Shown piece after piece: positions 7,649-15,039 of a stretch of DNA of 22,501 nucleotides (the first letter of the stretch is position 1; each line of letters begins with the position of its first letter). A program made the translations under genes and the position numbers. The stretch lies in assembly GCA_049700435.1 (NCBI GenBank), contig JBNAVK010000023.1, forward strand, positions 1-22,501. The letters are read 5' to 3'. The DNA is from JAVZLH01 sp049700435 (lineage in GTDB: Archaea; Thermoproteota; Bathyarchaeia; Bathyarchaeales; Bathycorpusculaceae). The notes beneath the pieces were generated by a model. That model was not told where the DNA came from. It ran no database searches and saw nothing but the letters and a program-made list of their open reading frames with translations.

Positions 7649-9274
7649 TTGACACAAAAAATCGAGAGGCTAACCCTTCCCTTTTCGGTTTTAGCTGAAA
7701 ACCGCAAGGAACCATTCACGGAAGAGATGGAGAAAGCTGCAATTTACTGCTTTGCCGAGTTAGAACGCGCTAAGGGTGGAGGCTTAATATTAAAGAAACC
7801 CGAAGAGAAAATGGTCTTCCTAACCAAGTTTTTCTATCCATTTTGGCTTTTTCCGTGGGATGATTTAAGCCTAGTTTTCGACGGGTTGAAAACAACCGCT
7901 TACACGTTGACCTACAGAAGTGTTCCAGACGCTAAAACTTTCCTAGAAAATGCTCAGAGAAGCTCAAAGACTATGGAGACCTACATGACTTTCCTTTCAG
8001 ATAACGTTAACTATTTTCAAACGCCCAGCGAAGAAAAGACAATGGTGATAGATGCCCTAATCACCGAACCAGTCTTTCTAAGCGAGTTCAGCCAATACAT
8101 TTTAGAGATAAGACAGTTAGATGTTTCTGACGCAGAAACAGCACTTTTATCCTCAACAATAGATGAATCTTTAATCTCGTCGATAATCCACGAACTGGAA
8201 AGCATAAAATCCAGTTTCAAAGCCAACATCAACCTACTCCATGAAGGCATAAAATTCCTCAACAAGACAACCCGCAACTTTGTTAAAACAATTCGTGGCA
8301 GCATCAAAGCCATCAAGGAAGAATTAGACTTAGAAATTAAGAAGCAAGAGGAAATTGCGGCACAAAAAATCAACCGCATAAACGAGGATTATGACCAGCA
8401 AACATTGAAATTAGTGAAAAATTTTGAGAAACAGCTTCTCCCACTGCAGAAGGATAAGGTTAAACTTGAAAAGGCAAAGGAAGAAACGCTTAAAAAAATT
8501 GAACGCTGCAGCATAGAAGCCAAAACATGCGCCGCCAACAAGGATTCAGTCGGCGAAAAGAAATGGAAAGAGAAAGCCAACGAAACCAAAAAGGAACTTT
8601 CAGAAATAGAAAGGCAAATAGAAGAAATTGAAGACAAGATTAAGGAAATAGAGGAAAACAAGTCAGCTGAAACCTTCAAGTTAAGGTCAGAGTGGGAAAA
8701 CAAAATCAAGGAAGCAAAAAAAGACCTGCTTGAGCTTGAGGCATCCCGCGACGCCAAAATCCAAATCCAAAAACAGGAAATGGAAAAACTTGAAGACTTA
8801 ACCGCAAACATAATTCAACAAATAAACAATGTGGCAAGGCTCAGAGAGGAAGACCTAGCAAACCTTGAAAAATTGGGAATTCAACAAAAACAAGCCAATC
8901 CAAGCCTAATTTACGTACCCTTCCATCTCGTTTGTTACCAAGCTGAAATGAAGAAGCGTTATGTGGTTTTCCCGCCCATGGCAGCGAACAGCATAGGCTT
9001 CTCGGCGAAAATTAAAGGCGCATTTGGAAAGGCGAAAGTCAAGCAACTTCTAGTTCCAAGGTTTAAAGCGTTAACTTCATTACTGGAAAAACTTCCAATG
9101 TTAATAGAGAAAGACGCTGCCTTTGCAAGGGAAATAAGTGAATTTGGCGAAAAAGTCGACATGCTAAAAACAAGTTCCACACGGGAACCAGTCGGAAACG
9201 GGTTAAAAAAGTTAAGGGAAGAGGGTTGGCTTTCAGAGAAGGAGCATGAAGCCCTAAGCCAAAAACTAGCCTAA
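7649..9274 (+). CDS. Uncharacterised coiled-coil protein with split globular ends
   Basis: I do not recognise this 541-residue protein. Residues 1-210 look globular, with aromatic strands (LTKFFYPFWLFPWDD, about 58-72) and a helical part. Residues about 215-410 are a long highly charged coiled coil interrupted around 287-306 by CSIEAKTCAANKDS, a likely turn carrying two cysteines, so an antiparallel hairpin is possible. Residues about 418-470 return to a beta-like segment (LIYVPFHLVCYQAEMKKRYVVF), which may pair with the N-terminal part. No Walker, HNH or transmembrane motif is seen. Start is TTG: GGTGA at 7640-7644 lies 4 nt upstream. It converges with the pyrophosphatase gene. The architecture (globular ends joined by a hairpin coil) recalls SMC-like proteins, but the ATPase motifs are absent. 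Confidence 0.8.
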   Translation: MTQKIERLTLPFSVLAENRKEPFTEEMEKAAIYCFAELERAKGGGLILKKPEEKMVFLTKFFYPFWLFPWDDLSLVFDGLKTTAYTLTYRSVPDAKTFLENAQRSSKTMETYMTFLSDNVNYFQTPSEEKTMVIDALITEPVFLSEFSQYILEIRQLDVSDAETALLSSTIDESLISSIIHELESIKSSFKANINLLHEGIKFLNKTTRNFVKTIRGSIKAIKEELDLEIKKQEEIAAQKINRINEDYDQQTLKLVKNFEKQLLPLQKDKVKLEKAKEETLKKIERCSIEAKTCAANKDSVGEKKWKEKANETKKELSEIERQIEEIEDKIKEIEENKSAETFKLRSEWENKIKEAKKDLLELEASRDAKIQIQKQEMEKLEDLTANIIQQINNVARLREEDLANLEKLGIQQKQANPSLIYVPFHLVCYQAEMKKRYVVFPPMAANSIGFSAKIKGAFGKAKVKQLLVPRFKALTSLLEKLPMLIEKDAAFAREISEFGEKVDMLKTSSTREPVGNGLKKLREEGWLSEKEHEALSQKLA

Positions 9275-9281
9275 ACCAACA

Positions 9282-9809
9282 TCACTTTAGTTCCTTAAAC
9301 TTTTTAATTGCATAATCCACGATTTTCACGGCTTCTTCGGCGTTTTTCCACTCCTTAAACTTCACCCATTTATGCGGCTCTAAGCGCTTGTAAGTTTCAA
9401 AAAACTCTTGAATCTCCCTAAGCTTATGCGGATGCACATCACTGATGTCCTTGTAACCCTCAAACCGCGCATCATTCACGAGAACAGACAGCATTTTCGG
9501 GTCCTCGCCTTTTTCATCCTCAATTATTAATGCGCCTATAACCCTAACTTTAGCTATGCATCCTACTTCTAGGGGTTCGTAGCTCAAAGCCATTATGTCG
9601 AGTGGGTCTTCGTCGTCGAACCATGTCTGCGGAACAAACCCGTACTCAACTGGGAAAACAACAGATGAGGGTATTATGCGGTCTAGGACAAAGTTCTCCC
9701 ATTTAATGTTGTATTCATATTTGTCTCTCGAGCCGCTGATAACTTCGATTACCATGTTTAAAAGTTCTGGCGGTTTATCGCCGCATGGGATGTCTTTCCA
9801 AAGATTCAT
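9282..9809 (-). CDS. ppa: Family I inorganic pyrophosphatase
   Basis: A 175-residue soluble pyrophosphatase (PPi + H2O to 2 Pi), the usual length for archaeal and bacterial hexameric enzymes. Active-site residues are present in family order: KYE (30-32), VEYGF with E55 and Y56, the metal-binding DEDPLD with D66, D68 and D71, and GEDPK with D103 and K105. The enzyme removes PPi made by aminoacyl-tRNA, nucleic acid and nucleotide synthesis in the cytoplasm. ATG 9809 fits a leaderless start: a minus-strand TATA-like GTTAAAC is centred about 26 nt upstream. The gene ends 7 nt from the convergent coiled-coil gene. Confidence 0.96.
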   Translation of the reverse strand: MNLWKDIPCGDKPPELLNMVIEVISGSRDKYEYNIKWENFVLDRIIPSSVVFPVEYGFVPQTWFDDEDPLDIMALSYEPLEVGCIAKVRVIGALIIEDEKGEDPKMLSVLVNDARFEGYKDISDVHPHKLREIQEFFETYKRLEPHKWVKFKEWKNAEEAVKIVDYAIKKFKELK

Positions 9810-9881
9810 ATATATGCGCCCTAAGCCAAACTGTTTAACTTGTTATTTTAGTTTTTCGTCACCAGCCTAGAATCAGCAAGC

Positions 9882-9930
9882 CTTTTATAATTCAGCTATA
9901 AAATGGCAATAAAGTTGTGGTGTAGTTTAT
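9882..9930 (+). promoter_or_regulatory. TATA box and ribosome site setting the DUF1614 start
   Basis: CTTTTATAA (9882-9890) is a strong TATA-like element. A start about 26 nt on would be near 9912, which is downstream of the longest ATG at 9903 and so argues against it. GGTG at 9919-9922 then lies 7 nt before TTG 9930, the preferred start. Confidence 0.5.
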
Positions 9931-10619
9931 TGAGTAAAAGAACCATCTACTGCCTTCACAGCTATAGCATACTTATAATCTTGTTTTTACTTCTTGTTTT
10001 GGTCGTAGGCTTACTTTTTGTTGGAGCCGTGGGACTTGCCTTTAGGCAGGTTGGCTTTAGCCCCCAGTTAACTATGCTTATTCTTGTAGCAACCTTTGTT
10101 GGAAGTTATGTCAATATTCCATTGTTGAAGCTTAAGGCTAAGATTCCAATAGTTAAGGAAGAGTACATAAGCTTCTTCGGCATGGTTTTCAGGGTTCCAC
10201 AATTTGAGTATGAAGAATTTAAAACTATAATTGCCATAAACGTGGGCGGCGCCCTAATCCCCACTTTAGTGTCAATTTATCTTCTTTGGAAGTTGCCATC
10301 AGCGGCGCACTACGCCCTAGTTGGAACCATAATAGTCGCAGCAATAACACATATGGTTGCAAGACCAGTAAGAGGTTTAGGAATAGCCACGCCAGCGCTC
10401 ATACCGCCGATAGCAGCAGCGTTAACGGCTTATCTTTTACCTTCAAGCGCACCAGCAGTTGTGGCTTACGTTTCAGGTGTTCTCGGCACACTAATAGGCG
10501 CGGACATAACCAACTTGCATAAAATTCCGAAATTAGGAGCTAGAATAGCAAGCATAGGCGGAGCTGGAACATTTGATGGAATATTCCTAAGCGGGATAAT
10601 AGCTGTCCTCCTCGTTTAG
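9930..10619 (+). CDS. DUF1614 family integral membrane protein
   Basis: An archaeal membrane protein of about 229 residues from TTG 9930 (238 if ATG 9903 were used). It matches DUF1614, with about seven hydrophobic segments. Distinctive parts are TFVGSYVNIPL after the first helices, NVGGALIPT in the middle, the proline-rich TPALIPPIAAAL, and the C-terminal GGAGTFDGIFLSGIIAVLL. Conserved glycines, a proline-broken helix and the GADITNLHKI loop suggest a channel- or transporter-like fold, but no function is established for the family. It is divergent from the pyrophosphatase gene and ends 6 nt from the convergent UPF0282 gene, so it appears to be a single-gene transcript. Confidence 0.85.
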   Translation: MSKRTIYCLHSYSILIILFLLLVLVVGLLFVGAVGLAFRQVGFSPQLTMLILVATFVGSYVNIPLLKLKAKIPIVKEEYISFFGMVFRVPQFEYEEFKTIIAINVGGALIPTLVSIYLLWKLPSAAHYALVGTIIVAAITHMVARPVRGLGIATPALIPPIAAALTAYLLPSSAPAVVAYVSGVLGTLIGADITNLHKIPKLGARIASIGGAGTFDGIFLSGIIAVLLV

Positions 10620-10625
10620 AACGGG

Positions 10626-11537
10626 CTATTCCTCCCTTAGCCGCCGCCTCTCAACCTTAAACTCCTTTTCCCCATACTTCGCGTAAAGCTCTTTTCTCAA
10701 GGCTTCAAGCATCTCAATTTTTCTCCCAGAAAACTCCGCTGCAGTAACAACCTTAACACCGCGTTTTTCCGCTTCTGCATACAAAGGCTTTATTCGCATT
10801 TTATAGTTTAAGTCGCGTAGAAAATGGTGGTCTAAAACCAACGTGTGAAGACCGGTCTCCCTTACAGCTCTGACAAGGTTGCTGTTGGAGATTTCCAAGC
10901 TTTTAAAAGAATAACGGTAACCAAGCATGTACGTCATTGGGCCATCCACAAAAAGCACGTTCGGCTTCTCTTTCAAAATGAAATCTATCTGGTCTTGTAG
11001 CGACGGACCTTCAACATCCGAAGTGTGGAGAAACTTTTCGTTTCCGCTTTTTATGCTCACTTCCGTCACATATCCAAGCCGCGGATTAGAGCCGTGGCAA
11101 ACAGCCTTAGAAAAAGTGATTTGTGTCTCGCCGAGCCGAAAGCTTCTCCCATCAGAAAACTCAAGCCTTTTAGGCAAGCCCTCAACAACCGCCAAAAAAA
11201 CTGCAGCCCTTTCCTTTTGGCTCCTGTTTATATTTTCCGTAGGATGCTTAACAAAAACAGTCTTGCCCCTATAAAGTTCTGGACTGCTTGGGTCATGATG
11301 GTCATAATGATAATGCGTAACAATTAAAACATCCGCGTCTTCCGCATAACGCTTTATTTCCTCCCAAGTCTCGTCAAGTCTCTGCCACTCCAAAAAATGC
11401 GGCTCCAAACCATAACGCAACGGAGCCAAAGCAACTCCAGTGTCTATCAGAATCCTAGCGTCGTCCGTCTCCACGAAAGTTGCCATTGAACGAACACCAA
11501 AACTGTCAAAGGCTAATGGAACTACTCTCTTAATCAT
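10626..11537 (-). CDS. UPF0282 family metallo-beta-lactamase-fold hydrolase
   Basis: A 303-residue archaeal protein of the UPF0282 family. The metal-binding THYHYDHH motif (H75, H77, D79, H80) is intact. Later metal-ligand regions are visible: VCHGSNPRLG with its histidine, HTSDVEGP with an aspartate, and LVLDHHFLRD. The fold binds two metal ions, usually zinc, and hydrolyses ester, phosphoester or RNA bonds; the substrate of UPF0282 proteins is not known. The C-terminal KVERRRLREE is strongly charged. ATG 11537 fits a leaderless start, with a minus-strand AATAAATC TATA-like box at 11554-11561. It lies 34 nt after a membrane-anchored gene on the same strand and may have its own promoter. Confidence 0.9.
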   Translation of the reverse strand: MIKRVVPLAFDSFGVRSMATFVETDDARILIDTGVALAPLRYGLEPHFLEWQRLDETWEEIKRYAEDADVLIVTHYHYDHHDPSSPELYRGKTVFVKHPTENINRSQKERAAVFLAVVEGLPKRLEFSDGRSFRLGETQITFSKAVCHGSNPRLGYVTEVSIKSGNEKFLHTSDVEGPSLQDQIDFILKEKPNVLFVDGPMTYMLGYRYSFKSLEISNSNLVRAVRETGLHTLVLDHHFLRDLNYKMRIKPLYAEAEKRGVKVVTAAEFSGRKIEMLEALRKELYAKYGEKEFKVERRRLREE

Positions 11538-11571
11538 TGGCTGTTCCCAGCTTGATTTATTCTAACATCGG

Positions 11572-12348
11572 TCATTGCCTTGGGTAATTGCATGTTATTT
11601 CGAACGGCCTCGCCGCTGTTATTATGGCGGAAAGCGACTGCTTATAATCGCCAGATGCTCTTGCAACTAACATCCCAGTAAGGGTAACGCTAAAGTTTCC
11701 CTGCGTTAAGGCTGTCCACACCTCTTGAACATCTCCTTCTTCCACCTTCAAAGTTTTTTGCATACAAAAGAGTTCAAGTTGTGTGTAGTTAAATGTTTCA
11801 TGGGCTTTGACGGCAATAGATTGATCAGGAAAATACCTTAGGCCCGTCGGTATCTCTACGGGAATACCGCCGTACGTCATGATTTTGAGTTTTTTGCCAT
11901 TGATGTAAAAATCCCAATTTTCTATCCTAAAGCTAGGCGTATCTAGGCTTGTCGGATTCTTAAAAGTTAGATTAAACCGTACTAATACGACATTATCTTC
12001 AAAAAATGAGTCATAATGGTAATCCCGCTCTGTGACTTCCAAACTCATTTGGAGGCTGTAGATCGAAAATCTTACGCTGTATGCCGAGAATCCAACAAGG
12101 CAAAATACAATCAAAACAATAAGTGTTGCATAGCGCAGGATGACCCGCTTGCTTCCGACGATGTAGAAAACTAAAGCTATTAAAAACAGTGTTATTGTGC
12201 TAATCGGAGTAAAACTGCAAATAGAGTAATAACCTAAATAATTTGGTTTGCTAACGCCCCAGGGTAAAAGCGTCAACAATGCAAGTATGATGAAGATGAT
12301 GGCAAGAGTTTTTCGATGCGTTTTTAGTGCTCTTAGGATTTTTTTCAA
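11572..12348 (-). CDS. Membrane-anchored protein with an external beta-rich domain
   Basis: I do not recognise this 258-residue protein by name. Three hydrophobic helices are clear, near 14-30, 47-65 and 71-90. The remaining ~160 residues are soluble and beta-rich, with N-x-T/S sites such as NLT, NPT, NYT and NFS, suggesting an extracytoplasmic domain. The stretch VRFNLTFKNPTSLDTPSFRI followed by FYINGKKL recalls LEA14/WHy-type domains, in which a strand carrying NP is followed by a small-sidechain strand; this is a tentative comparison. The start is TTG with GGTG 8 nt upstream on the minus strand. It lies between nucS and the UPF0282 gene, all on the minus strand, with gaps of 94 and 34 nt, so they need not share a transcript. 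Confidence 0.65.
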   Translation of the reverse strand: MKKILRALKTHRKTLAIIFIILALLTLLPWGVSKPNYLGYYSICSFTPISTITLFLIALVFYIVGSKRVILRYATLIVLIVFCLVGFSAYSVRFSIYSLQMSLEVTERDYHYDSFFEDNVVLVRFNLTFKNPTSLDTPSFRIENWDFYINGKKLKIMTYGGIPVEIPTGLRYFPDQSIAVKAHETFNYTQLELFCMQKTLKVEEGDVQEVWTALTQGNFSVTLTGMLVARASGDYKQSLSAIITAARPFEITCNYPRQ

Positions 12349-12442
12349 GCAGCCAACACCTAAGATATCCTTACGAAATGATAATAAAAGATTTACGCGT
12401 TCAATTTTCCCTAAATTTAAACTTGCTAGAAATCTTAATCAT

Positions 12443-13201
12443 TTATAGAAACTCTGCTAGCTTTCGTGTCTCGGATCGACGGAGAATCTCCGCGCATTTT
12501 TTAGGGTCTAGGACTCTAAATTCCAGTCCCAAAGTTGTTAACAGCCGTTGAACATCCCTTGCGATGTTTGGTGCGGCTAGGATTCCCCGCACTTCGCGGT
12601 CTGCCTTGCTTTTGATTGCTTCTATGTATTTTGCGAGTTGGAGTGCTGCTTCCTTGCCTGCTGTTTTGCGTTTAACTTCCACAACAACAAGTTTCCCGTT
12701 TTTATCCACACCGTAAATGTCAACGAAACCCGGCTTAACCTTCTTCTCGTAGCTTATTGGTTTGAACCCTTCCTCTAGAATTGAGGGTTTTAGGAGAATT
12801 GCCTTATGCATGTCTTCTTCGCTTGCGTAAAGCGAAAACTCTCCGGAATCCATAAGGTTAAAGGCGGAAACCATAAACACTTTGTCAAAGAAGACTCTAA
12901 CAGACTCATGGGGTTTTTTACGCACGGCGTGAATTTCTAGGATTTTGTCTTTTGCTTGGGTGTGGAATATGCAACCCGGAGGCTGCCAGTTTACGGGTTC
13001 GTAGCCTACTGCTCGGTGGACGAGAAGGGAACCGTCCTCCTTAATTATGAGCATGCGTTCGCCTGGTTCAAGCTTCGACTTTGCTCTTCCAGTGTAGTGA
13101 ACCCAGCAGTTGCCGACGATGAGCAGTGTTTTGTGGTGGAAAAGCGCTTCGTTGGCGATTCTTTCAGCTTCAGAAATGTTTGGTTCAATCAGAACAGCCA
13201 T
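12443..13201 (-). CDS. nucS: Endonuclease NucS
   Basis: A mismatch- and branched-DNA endonuclease of the RecB-like nuclease superfamily. The N-terminal domain shows YTGRAKSKLEPGERMLI and EPVNWQPPG, which are typical DNA-binding segments. The C-terminal nuclease core is GFVDIYGVDKNGKLVVVEVKR then QLAKY. With the start at ATG 13201 the catalytic residues fall at D161, E175, K177 and Q188, almost the numbering known for Pyrococcus abyssi NucS (D160, E174, K176). The frame is open to ATG 13258, adding 19 residues, but that leaves only 18 nt to the divergent gene and has no promoter. An AT box near 13231-13241 lies about the right distance for a leaderless 13201 start. NucS interacts with PCNA and acts in non-canonical mismatch repair in several archaea. 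Confidence 0.93.
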   Translation of the reverse strand: MAVLIEPNISEAERIANEALFHHKTLLIVGNCWVHYTGRAKSKLEPGERMLIIKEDGSLLVHRAVGYEPVNWQPPGCIFHTQAKDKILEIHAVRKKPHESVRVFFDKVFMVSAFNLMDSGEFSLYASEEDMHKAILLKPSILEEGFKPISYEKKVKPGFVDIYGVDKNGKLVVVEVKRKTAGKEAALQLAKYIEAIKSKADREVRGILAAPNIARDVQRLLTTLGLEFRVLDPKKCAEILRRSETRKLAEFL

Positions 13202-13279
13202 TGGTTTAGAGCCTAACAATTTCTCAGCCAATATTTTTAGAAGGCTGACTGCGTACATAAGATTTCTGAAGGGTGTTTG
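13202..13279. promoter_or_regulatory. Compact divergent promoter shared by nucS and the methyltransferase
   Basis: One AT-rich element, CAATATTTTTAGAA (13231-13244), lies about 26-35 nt from both expected transcript starts: near 13205-13209 for nucS and near 13261 for the methyltransferase. On the minus strand it reads CTAAAAATATTG. No other TATA-like sequence sits between the genes, so one box may serve both directions. This depends on the shorter NucS start. Confidence 0.4.
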
Positions 13280-13852
13280 ATGGGCGAGTGGACAAAGAAA
13301 CGCGGGGTCATGGAACGCTATGACTTAACTGCGCATATGTATGACATGCGGTACGCTGAGGAGCAAAAGGCAAAGTTTGAGGCTGCACTAAAAAGCTTAA
13401 AGGCGAACAATTATGGCAAGGTTCTGGATGCGGGATGCGGGACAGGTCTTCTATTTGAGCATGTTGCGCCTAAGGCGGAAATGGTTGTAGGCTTGGAAGT
13501 TTCTAGGAAGACGCTTTTGAAGGCGAAGGAGCGTGCTCGAGGCTTTCGGAATGTTCACTTGGTTATGGCTGATGCGGATTTTATGCCCTTCAGAGACTGC
13601 GCCTTCAGTACGGTCTTCGCTTTCACTTTAATTCAAAATATGCCAGACCCAGTAAAGACTCTAGAGGAAATTGGAAGAGTTGTGGAAGACAGCGCCCAAA
13701 TAGTTGTTACGGGCTTAAAGAAAATTTTTAGTTTGCAAGCGTTTGAAAATTTGCTGCATGATGCTGGTTTGGAAATTGTTTCTTTGGAGGAAGAGGGGTT
13801 GAAGTGTTATGTGGCTACGTGCTTAAAGTTTTCTAGCGAGGTTGTCACGTGA
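13280..13852 (+). CDS. Class I SAM-dependent methyltransferase
   Basis: A small Rossmann-fold methyltransferase of about 190 residues. Motif I, KVLDAGCGTGLLF, binds S-adenosylmethionine; VVGLEVS is the strand-2 acidic position, here glutamate. MADADFMPF gives the post-II motif and TVFAFTLIQNMPDP the motif IV region. The ubiE/type 11 methyltransferase pattern (YDLTAHMYDMRY at the N-terminus) suggests a small-molecule, lipid or quinone-type acceptor, but the substrate is not determinable. At this length the C-terminal cap is short. Start: TTG 13277 and ATG 13280 are adjacent and in frame; GGTG at 13272-13275 lies 4 nt before ATG. It is divergent from nucS. Confidence 0.87.
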   Translation: MGEWTKKRGVMERYDLTAHMYDMRYAEEQKAKFEAALKSLKANNYGKVLDAGCGTGLLFEHVAPKAEMVVGLEVSRKTLLKAKERARGFRNVHLVMADADFMPFRDCAFSTVFAFTLIQNMPDPVKTLEEIGRVVEDSAQIVVTGLKKIFSLQAFENLLHDAGLEIVSLEEEGLKCYVATCLKFSSEVVT

Positions 13853-14100
13853 AATTTTCGCGGAAATTTTATATATGGTATATACATTTTATGTTAACAC
13901 ACAATCGCACTGGATTCACGAAAAACATCCTAGAATAAGGGTAAAAAAACTTATATCATATATGTTCTCTCTCAAAGTATTCTAACTGCAGCATCTGAGG
14001 AAATGGATAAAATAATGGGTAGCCACCCTCAGCAAGTAAACTTAATTCACATTTCATCTACGGTTTGCTCATTCAAGAAAATGTTTTTGGTGGTTTACTT
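13853..14100 (+). promoter_or_regulatory. Long AT-rich promoter and structured leader of the polyferredoxin-hdrA operon
   Basis: CTTATATCATATAT (13950-13963) is the best TATA candidate and predicts a start near 13981, leaving a leader of about 120 nt. Within the leader CTGAGG (13995-14000) pairs with CCTCAG (14027-14032), and inside it TGG (14004-14006) pairs with CCA (14023-14025), making an interrupted stem with a 16-nt loop. Farther upstream AAATTT-TCGCGG-AAATTT (13852-13869) is a symmetric AT element and TTATATATGGTATATAC (13869-13885) is a second TATA-rich run. GGTGG at 14089-14093 is a ribosome site 7 nt before ATG 14101. No known riboswitch class is recognised. Confidence 0.45.
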
Positions 14101-15039
14101 ATGCCTCTAAAAACGTTGAAAAGGGATACGGCTGAAGCCTTAACTTTAGAGTGGATTTTGCACGTAAAAAATTACAAGCTAACTCTTGACAAAAAACTTT
14201 GTGTTGGCTGTCAAATTTGCGCTTTAGCTTGCCCTAAAGAAGCTATTAAGCTTGAGAAGCAGCCTAAAATTCAAGGGGAAAAAGCCAAGAAAGCCAAAGT
14301 TGACATTGACTTGGCAAAATGCAACTTCTGTGGAATATGCGACATCCTATGCCCTTATGGCGCAGTAAAGGTGACTTTAAACGGCGAGCACGTTCTTTCT
14401 GTTGTTGAAAAGGAAAGCTTCCCCCAGTTGATTCGCGAAGTTCAAATAGACTCCAGCAAATGCCCATTTGACTGCATTAAATGCGAAGAGGCTTGTCCCC
14501 TAGACTTGATTAAGATAACAAGGCTTACGCGTGATGGAAAAATCGTTGAAAACCTTGACTCCCTAACTAAAAGGGAGAAGGCAAGGCTTCAGGTTAAGGT
14601 TGATGTTGCGCTGGAACGTTGCCCATGCTGCAGAATATGCGAGTTTAAATGTCCAAAAGGGCTTATGCATGTTCGAAAGTTCTTCTTCGGAAAAATATTA
14701 ATCCACACGGAAAAATGTCCGGAAGGATGCACCGACTGCCTAGATGTTTGCCCAATAACTGGCGCGCTATATCTTTCTGACGAGGATAAGAAGGTTCACG
14801 TTAACGAGTTGTTCTGCGTCTACTGCGGAGCATGCAAAGTTGTTTGCCCAGTTGAGGAGGCTTTAGAGCTTAAGAGAACAAGAATAAGGCATACGCCTGT
14901 CCGTTCTGGCGCATGGAACAAAGCCTTGGAAAGGCTGGCTTCGCCGATGGAAATTTCTAAGGAGTTGAAGGCTAAAGGCTCTCGGAAAACGATGGAAACT
15001 GTTGAAAGAAGATTGAAGTGGAGGTCTACATACGTATGA
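14101..15039 (+). CDS. Polyferredoxin with six [4Fe-4S] motifs
   Basis: A cytoplasmic iron-sulfur electron carrier of 312 residues. Six cysteine motifs are visible in order: CVGCQICALACP, CNFCGICDILCP, CPFDCIKCEEACP, CPCCRICEFKCP, CPEGCTDCLDVCP and CVYCGACKVVCP. Motifs three and five carry an extra residue (C-x3-C-x2-C-x3-C). This resembles polyferredoxins linked to heterodisulfide reductase, methyl-viologen hydrogenase (MvhB) and formylmethanofuran dehydrogenase (FwdF), though it has fewer clusters than the larger ones. The C-terminal 60 residues are basic and cluster-free. Start is ATG 14101 because GGTGG lies 7 nt upstream; an in-frame upstream ATG at 14065 lacks such a site. Its stop overlaps the hdrA start in an ATGA arrangement, so the two are translationally coupled and the protein is likely the electron donor or acceptor of HdrA. 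Confidence 0.9.
   Translation: MPLKTLKRDTAEALTLEWILHVKNYKLTLDKKLCVGCQICALACPKEAIKLEKQPKIQGEKAKKAKVDIDLAKCNFCGICDILCPYGAVKVTLNGEHVLSVVEKESFPQLIREVQIDSSKCPFDCIKCEEACPLDLIKITRLTRDGKIVENLDSLTKREKARLQVKVDVALERCPCCRICEFKCPKGLMHVRKFFFGKILIHTEKCPEGCTDCLDVCPITGALYLSDEDKKVHVNELFCVYCGACKVVCPVEEALELKRTRIRHTPVRSGAWNKALERLASPMEISKELKAKGSRKTMETVERRLKWRSTYV

Noticed and set aside
8017..9180. Long minus-strand frames inside the coiled-coil gene
   Set aside because: Serine/leucine-rich antisense shadows of lysine/glutamate-rich coding sequence; no ribosome sites or motifs.
12260..12310. C/D-box-like GATGATG sequences
   Set aside because: They lie inside the coding region for membrane helices and lack a paired D box and terminal stem.
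14065..14100. Upstream ATG start for the polyferredoxin
   Set aside because: It adds 12 residues without a ribosome site, whereas GGTGG lies 7 nt before ATG 14101.
15018..15035. GTG start for hdrA at 15018
   Set aside because: GGAGGT at 15020-15025 is a ribosome site for ATG 15036, which also forms the ATGA overlap with the previous stop.
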